NCBI RefSeq assembly: GCF_035083965.1
Contig: NC_089725.1
Coordinates: 27,785,925-27,849,924 of the forward strand
Length of the DNA: 64,000 nucleotides
Source of the DNA: Branchiostoma lanceolatum
Taxonomy: Eukaryota > Chordata > Leptocardii > Amphioxiformes > Branchiostomatidae
Direction of reading: 5' to 3'
Every line of letters starts with the position of its first letter. The stretch's first letter is position 1. The notes beneath the pieces are model-generated. The model had not been told where the DNA came from, searched no databases, and saw only the letters and a list, made by a program, of their open reading frames with translations. Made by a program: the position numbers and the translations under genes. Shown piece after piece: positions 60,086 through 64,000 of this stretch.

Positions 60086-60338
60086 GGCCTGCCCCCCCCC
60101 CCCTCTCACTGGACCCGTGGCATGTTGGCGACCTCGCTGTGACCGAGTGATTTGACATCGCGCTAAACGAATTTCAAAACGAATCTTTTTACGCTTTGTG
60201 TGATTTTTTGTCTTTTTAGTCATACTTGTACGTTTTGCATGGTATTCCCATTGTAAAGTCAATGGTACAATCAAACATTCAATGTAGGACACAGCGAGGT
60301 CGCCAACGTGTCGCGGGTCGAGTGAGAGCCGGGGGGCT
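60086..60338. mobile_element. 253-bp inverted-repeat MITE, TTA target duplication
   Basis: The arms share GTTGGCGACCTCGCTGTG (left) with its reverse complement on the right, and a C-rich / G-rich outer end. TTA lies directly outside at 60083-60085 and 60339-60341, as for the other Harbinger-like MITEs here. Confidence 0.85.
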
Positions 60339-61265
60339 TTAGTTGTCATTGTACTGTTTGCACGGTCTTCCAGGCTTCTTTACTCCACAAACCCCTAGCG
60401 GAGTTAGCTTGTATTGTGCAAGGTAAAACAACCCCGATAAGACAAGTTCCGCGAGTGAGTAGTCTTCTTTGTGCGCCGAAATGCAGTAAGTTGGAAATTA
60501 ACCTGCTTACTTGTACACGTAACGTTATGCCATTCGGTCATTAAATGTAACTTTTGTGCAATGGGTGTACGCTTACGAATGTTGGTCGCATACTACTTTT
60601 ATACATCACTTCCTCTTTGAGAATCCTTTGCACTTCCACTGTTGACGTAAAACAGCTATACGTTTCACTGCAAAAGATACGTTTCAAGTGTACAGCGAGT
60701 GTGAACATGTATATATATTTGACACCAAGGAATAAATGAAAGCGAAAGTCAAACAGAATCCCCACATCAACCATTTTAAACCATCATAAAGCAAAGAGGC
60801 AGAATTAATAAACACATTTGTAGTATTCTCATTTAAACACAAGCAACACCAAAGCATGCAATCATAGACGCAACCGTCAACATCTAACATTTGTAGTTGG
60901 CTATAGCAAAACACTCAAGTCAGGGCGTCAGCTGTCTCATATCTTTAGACAATCAAGATAACAGATTCTGAATATTGTTTATGGCAGTACGGTTAAATTA
61001 CACACAGCTTATAATGTTCGCAACGAAACATGTACATTGAAGGCGTCTTAATGATAGCGAAGCTGTGATCTGTGCTACAGAGACAATGATCCGTGAATAT
61101 GAACGATCTCCATCAACCGTTGTCATTGAGTAAAAAAGTCAATTTTCCATTCTATGTGCATATACCATGCTTATAGTTGACTGTAAGGAACAACCTTCCA
61201 TACTACTCGGTATTGTATGTGTAGCGAAGAAAATTGTTCTAAAGATATGTCTAATCACTCTAATG
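60339..61265. other. intergenic, 3' side of the LRAT gene
   Basis: AT-rich; no exon or polyadenylation signal could be assigned with confidence. Confidence 0.4.
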
Positions 61266-64000
61266 TTAAGCTTCTTTTGTGTGTACCTGTTTCTTGCGGC
61301 TATCAGTGTCTGTCAAATATCCCAGTGCCTGTCCACCTAACCAAGCGGCTGTCCTTCCAGCCATCGCTCCAACCATACCACCTAACACCGGTATGGGGAT
61401 GAATGCCTGTCCCACGGTACCGCCTACAACTGTGGCGGTACCGGTAGCGACACCCTTGATAGCATGAGTGGCAACCTGTTTCTTGTACTCAAATTGGGAA
61501 ATCTCCCCATGGTCACGTTTTTTCTTAGATTCCAAAGTGCGGGTTATAAAGTAAAAGGTTTCCTCAGCCGCTGCTATTCCGATGCCAAGTGTCCCTTGGT
61601 TTGCCATTATTCTCTTGCCCAAAGATGTCCCCCCTGACTTAGCAGCAGCTTCGCTGCTTTCCTGAACTAGGCGTTTTGTGCCTTCCTTTGCCAAGCGTTT
61701 TGTACCTTCGTTTACCATTGACACCTTTGCGCCTTCTTTCATTGCTGTCTTTGCTGTGTCCTCTATAACAGCTTTGGCTCCGTCCCTTGCTGCCTGTTTT
61801 GCCCCTTCTCTAGCTACAGTCTTGGCCCCCACGTTCACTGTTGTCTTTGCAGCTTCTTTCATTGCAGCTTTGCTCCCCTCCTTTGCTACTTGCTTTGCCC
61901 CTTCTCTAGCTGCAGTCTTAGCCCCTTCCTTGACTGTTGTCTTTGTAGCTTCTTTCACGGCAGCTTTAGTCCCCTCCTTCGCTACTTGCTTTGCCCCCTC
62001 TCTAGCTACCTGCTTTGCCCCTTCCTTGACTGCTGTCTTTGCTGTTTCTTTCACGGCAGCTTTAGTCCCCTCCTTTGCTACTTGCTTTGCCCCCTCTCTA
62101 GCTACCTGCTTTGCCCCTTCCTTGACTGCTGTCTTTGCTGTTTCTTTCACGGCAGCTTTAGTCCCCTCCTTCGCTACTTGCTTTGCCCCCTCTCTAGCTA
62201 CCTGCTTTGCCCCTTCCTTGACTGCTGTCTTTGCTGTTTCTTTCACGGCAGCTTTAGTCCCCTCCTTTGCTACCTGCTTTGCCCCCTCTCTAGCTACCTG
62301 CTTTGCCCCTTCCTTGACTGCTGTCTTTGCTGTTTCTTTCACGGCAGCTTTAGTCCCCTCCTTTGCTACTTGCTTTGCCCCCTCTCTAGCTACCTGCTTT
62401 GCCCCTTCCTTGACTGCTGTCTTTGCTGTTTCTTTCACGGCAGCTTTAGTCCCCTCCTTTGCTACCTGCTTTGCCCCCTCTCTAGCTACCTGCTTTGCCC
62501 CTTCCTTGACTGCTGTCTTTGCTGTTTCTTTCACGACAGCTTTAGTCCCCTCCTTTGCTACCTGCTTTGCCCCTTCTCTAGCTGCAGTCTTAGCGCCTTC
62601 CTTGACTGTTGTCTTTGTAACTTCTTTCACGGCAGCTTTAGTCCCCTCCTTCGCTACTTGCTTAGCCCCCTCTCTAGCTACCTGCTTTGCCCCTTCCTTG
62701 ACTGCTGCCTTTGCAGCTTCTTTCATTGCAGCTTTGCTCCCCTCCTTTGCTACTTGCTTTGCCCCCTCTCTAGCTACCTGCTTAGCTCCTTCATTGACTG
62801 CTGTCTTTGCTGTTTCTTTCACGACAGCTTTAGTCCCCTCCTTTGCTACCTGCTTTGCCCCCTCTCTAGCTGCAGTCTTGGCACCTTCGTTCATTGCAGT
62901 CTTTGCAGCTTCTTTCATTGCAGCTTCGCTCCCCTCCTTTGCTACCTGCTTTGCTCCTTCTCTAGCTGCATACTTGGCCCCTTCGTTCATTGCTGTCTTT
63001 GCTGTTTCTTTCACGACAGCTTTGGTCCCCTCATTTGCCACCTGCTTAGCCCCTTCGTTCAATGCTATATTTGTAACTTCTTTCATGGCAGCTTTAGTCC
63101 CCGCCTTTGCTGCTTGTTTTCCCCCTTCTCTAGCTGCAGTCTTAGCCCCTTTCTTGACTGCTGTCTTTGCTGTTTCTTTCACGGCAGCTTTAGCCCCCTC
63201 CCTTGCTGCCCGCTTTGCCCCCTCTCTAGTTACAGTCTTGGCCCCTCCTTTCACTGCTGTCTTTGCACCTTCTAAAGTTGTAGCTTTAGTCCCCTCTGTT
63301 GCTAATTGTTTCGAGCTGTTAGTAGCTACGCCTTTTGTAAGATGGCTTAAAGCCCATTCAAATGATTCATCGAATTTGTCACCAAGGGTATGTGCACATT
63401 TTTTGAACGTGCTGGCCAGTTGCGTTTTTACGACAGCCGTAGCCCCCTCCCATGCTTCCTTCATTGGCCCTTCTCTAGCTATCAACTTGGCACCTTCGTA
63501 CATTCCTGCGCCAGTTTCTTTAATAAATACCCAGCCCCCTCGCTTTCTCACCTGCTTAGCCTCTTCCTTCGCTACGGATTTTACATGTACGCTCTCGGGA
63601 ATATCCGTTTTACACCAGGTGGCAAAATGCTCACAGTTGTTGGTAGAAGGAGAATATTTCCCTTCACCAAGTTTGCTTTGAGCCCTCCGCACGCTCACAC
63701 CTGGTGGGAGGCATGTGTCATGATCTATGCGGTATACTCTGCGCTTGCGGACGTCTGAAGAAATGTCCTCCACGTTCGCACGAACCTTTGCAATAAGTAC
63801 GCCTGACTTGCCACAGCCGCATATGAACCCAATTGCACCAGGCAAAACATCGTTGGTGTACTGAATCACAGACACGTTTTCAAGGTTTCTAGGGTCTTCA
63901 GTCACAATCATATGGTGCTTCTTTCCGAATCTTCTACCAACCGCAATCTGGTCTCCCCTGTGTAGATCTCCTACGTCACGCACCTCAATTGCCTTGGATG
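61266..64000 (-). CDS. LRAT-domain protein with long octad/32-residue repeats (5' end outside window)
   Basis: A minus-strand frame is open from the window edge to a stop at 61266-61268 (over 905 residues, one exon as far as seen). Counting from the GTG codon at 63983 as residue 1, residues about 3-125 form an LRAT-type domain: VGDLHRGDQIAVG, a KKHHMIV His pair (23-24) and NNCEHFATWC with the likely nucleophile Cys117. LRAT/HRASLS relatives use a His and this Cys to transfer or hydrolyse acyl groups on phospholipids or retinol; substrate here is unknown. Residues about 225-780 are octads such as VKEGAKQV and AREGAKQV; four octads make a 32-residue, 96-bp unit repeated nearly identically about six times in the middle. 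Residues about 783-905 end with a Gly/Ala-rich hydrophobic stretch (AFIPIPVLGGMVGAMAGRTA) that may insert in or coat a membrane. No start codon is visible upstream within the window. Confidence 0.88.
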   Translation of the reverse strand, partial: SKAIEVRDVGDLHRGDQIAVGRRFGKKHHMIVTEDPRNLENVSVIQYTNDVLPGAIGFICGCGKSGVLIAKVRANVEDISSDVRKRRVYRIDHDTCLPPGVSVRRAQSKLGEGKYSPSTNNCEHFATWCKTDIPESVHVKSVAKEEAKQVRKRGGWVFIKETGAGMYEGAKLIAREGPMKEAWEGATAVVKTQLASTFKKCAHTLGDKFDESFEWALSHLTKGVATNSSKQLATEGTKATTLEGAKTAVKGGAKTVTREGAKRAAREGAKAAVKETAKTAVKKGAKTAAREGGKQAAKAGTKAAMKEVTNIALNEGAKQVANEGTKAVVKETAKTAMNEGAKYAAREGAKQVAKEGSEAAMKEAAKTAMNEGAKTAAREGAKQVAKEGTKAVVKETAKTAVNEGAKQVAREGAKQVAKEGSKAAMKEAAKAAVKEGAKQVAREGAKQVAKEGTKAAVKEVTKTTVKEGAKTAAREGAKQVAKEGTKAVVKETAKTAVKEGAKQVAREGAKQVAKEGTKAAVKETAKTAVKEGAKQVAREGAKQVAKEGTKAAVKETAKTAVKEGAKQVAREGAKQVAKEGTKAAVKETAKTAVKEGAKQVAREGAKQVAKEGTKAAVKETAKTAVKEGAKQVAREGAKQVAKEGTKAAVKETAKTAVKEGAKQVAREGAKQVAKEGTKAAVKEATKTTVKEGAKTAAREGAKQVAKEGSKAAMKEAAKTTVNVGAKTVAREGAKQAARDGAKAVIEDTAKTAMKEGAKVSMVNEGTKRLAKEGTKRLVQESSEAAAKSGGTSLGKRIMANQGTLGIGIAAAEETFYFITRTLESKKKRDHGEISQFEYKKQVATHAIKGVATGTATVVGGTVGQAFIPIPVLGGMVGAMAGRTAAWLGGQALGYLTDTDSRKKQVHTKEA
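61960..62560. repeat. 96-bp coding minisatellite in the LRAT gene
   Basis: About six near-identical 96-bp units (each starting near GTCCCCTCC on the plus strand), flanked by more diverged units on both sides. The period is a multiple of three, so all six frames keep their open or closed state through the array; this produces long antisense frames. Confidence 0.92.

Noticed and set aside
61890..63275. 461-codon Cys-rich plus-strand frame
   Set aside because: Another antisense frame of the same repeat, with low-complexity Cys/Leu/Phe composition.
61678..63681. 667-codon plus-strand frame rich in Phe, Ala, Pro and Ser
   Set aside because: It is the antisense of the LRAT repeat. A 96-bp period keeps any stop-free frame open through the array, and the minus strand carries the recognisable domain.

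Overview
The window reads as nuclear DNA of an invertebrate, most likely a lancelet (amphioxus, Branchiostoma). The grounds are short GT-AG-bounded exons, TATA boxes, simple-sequence repeats, many small inverted-repeat transposons, tRNA-like SINE pieces and decayed CR1-like LINE remnants. The two protein families present (KCTD7/14-like BTB proteins in tandem and an LRAT-domain protein) also fit. The species call is inference. There are no bacterial operons, no CRISPR array and no rRNA.

Positions 1-38,400 hold no gene I can name. They carry microsatellites, a 43-bp minisatellite (618-1033), and a diverged satellite-like array of about 330-375-bp units (about 6450-9575). A 905-bp TTAA-flanked element (7220-8124) and a perfect 162-bp palindrome with a 9-bp target duplication (8261-8422) have inserted into that array. 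Many other MITE-like elements follow, including a 1.2-kb foldback element with a TTA duplication (25126-26313). Most open frames here are chance, repeat-derived or unrecognised.

Positions 38,400-58,700 hold a tandem array of KCTD genes on the minus strand. Three close paralogues (A 40030-42587, B 46116-47699, C 51069-53354) each have a tiny first coding exon, a 222-bp BTB/T1 exon and a 543-552-bp C-terminal exon, all joined in phase 0. A diverged fourth member (D, 57295-58642) keeps the last two exons. A broken, inverted copy of the C-terminal exon lies in intron 1 of gene B. A, B and C each have a TATA box about 105-113 bp upstream of the ATG; A and C also share a perfect CArg-type CC(A/T)6GG site. 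Flanks and introns are mosaic between paralogues, which suggests segmental duplication plus gene conversion. A decayed LINE reverse transcriptase (43340-44020) lies between A and B.

Positions 58,700-61,265 are intergenic with two more inverted-repeat elements. From 61,266 to the window edge a minus-strand single-exon reading frame encodes an LRAT-type (NlpC/P60-like) domain, then several hundred residues of octad-based Ala/Lys/Glu/Gly repeats arranged in 32-residue (96-bp) units, then a Gly-rich hydrophobic C-terminus. It runs off the right edge, so its 5' end is not visible.

Nothing ties the KCTD genes and the LRAT gene into one pathway. KCTD proteins are typically oligomeric BTB adaptors, and the LRAT domain is a papain-like acyltransferase/hydrolase fold.
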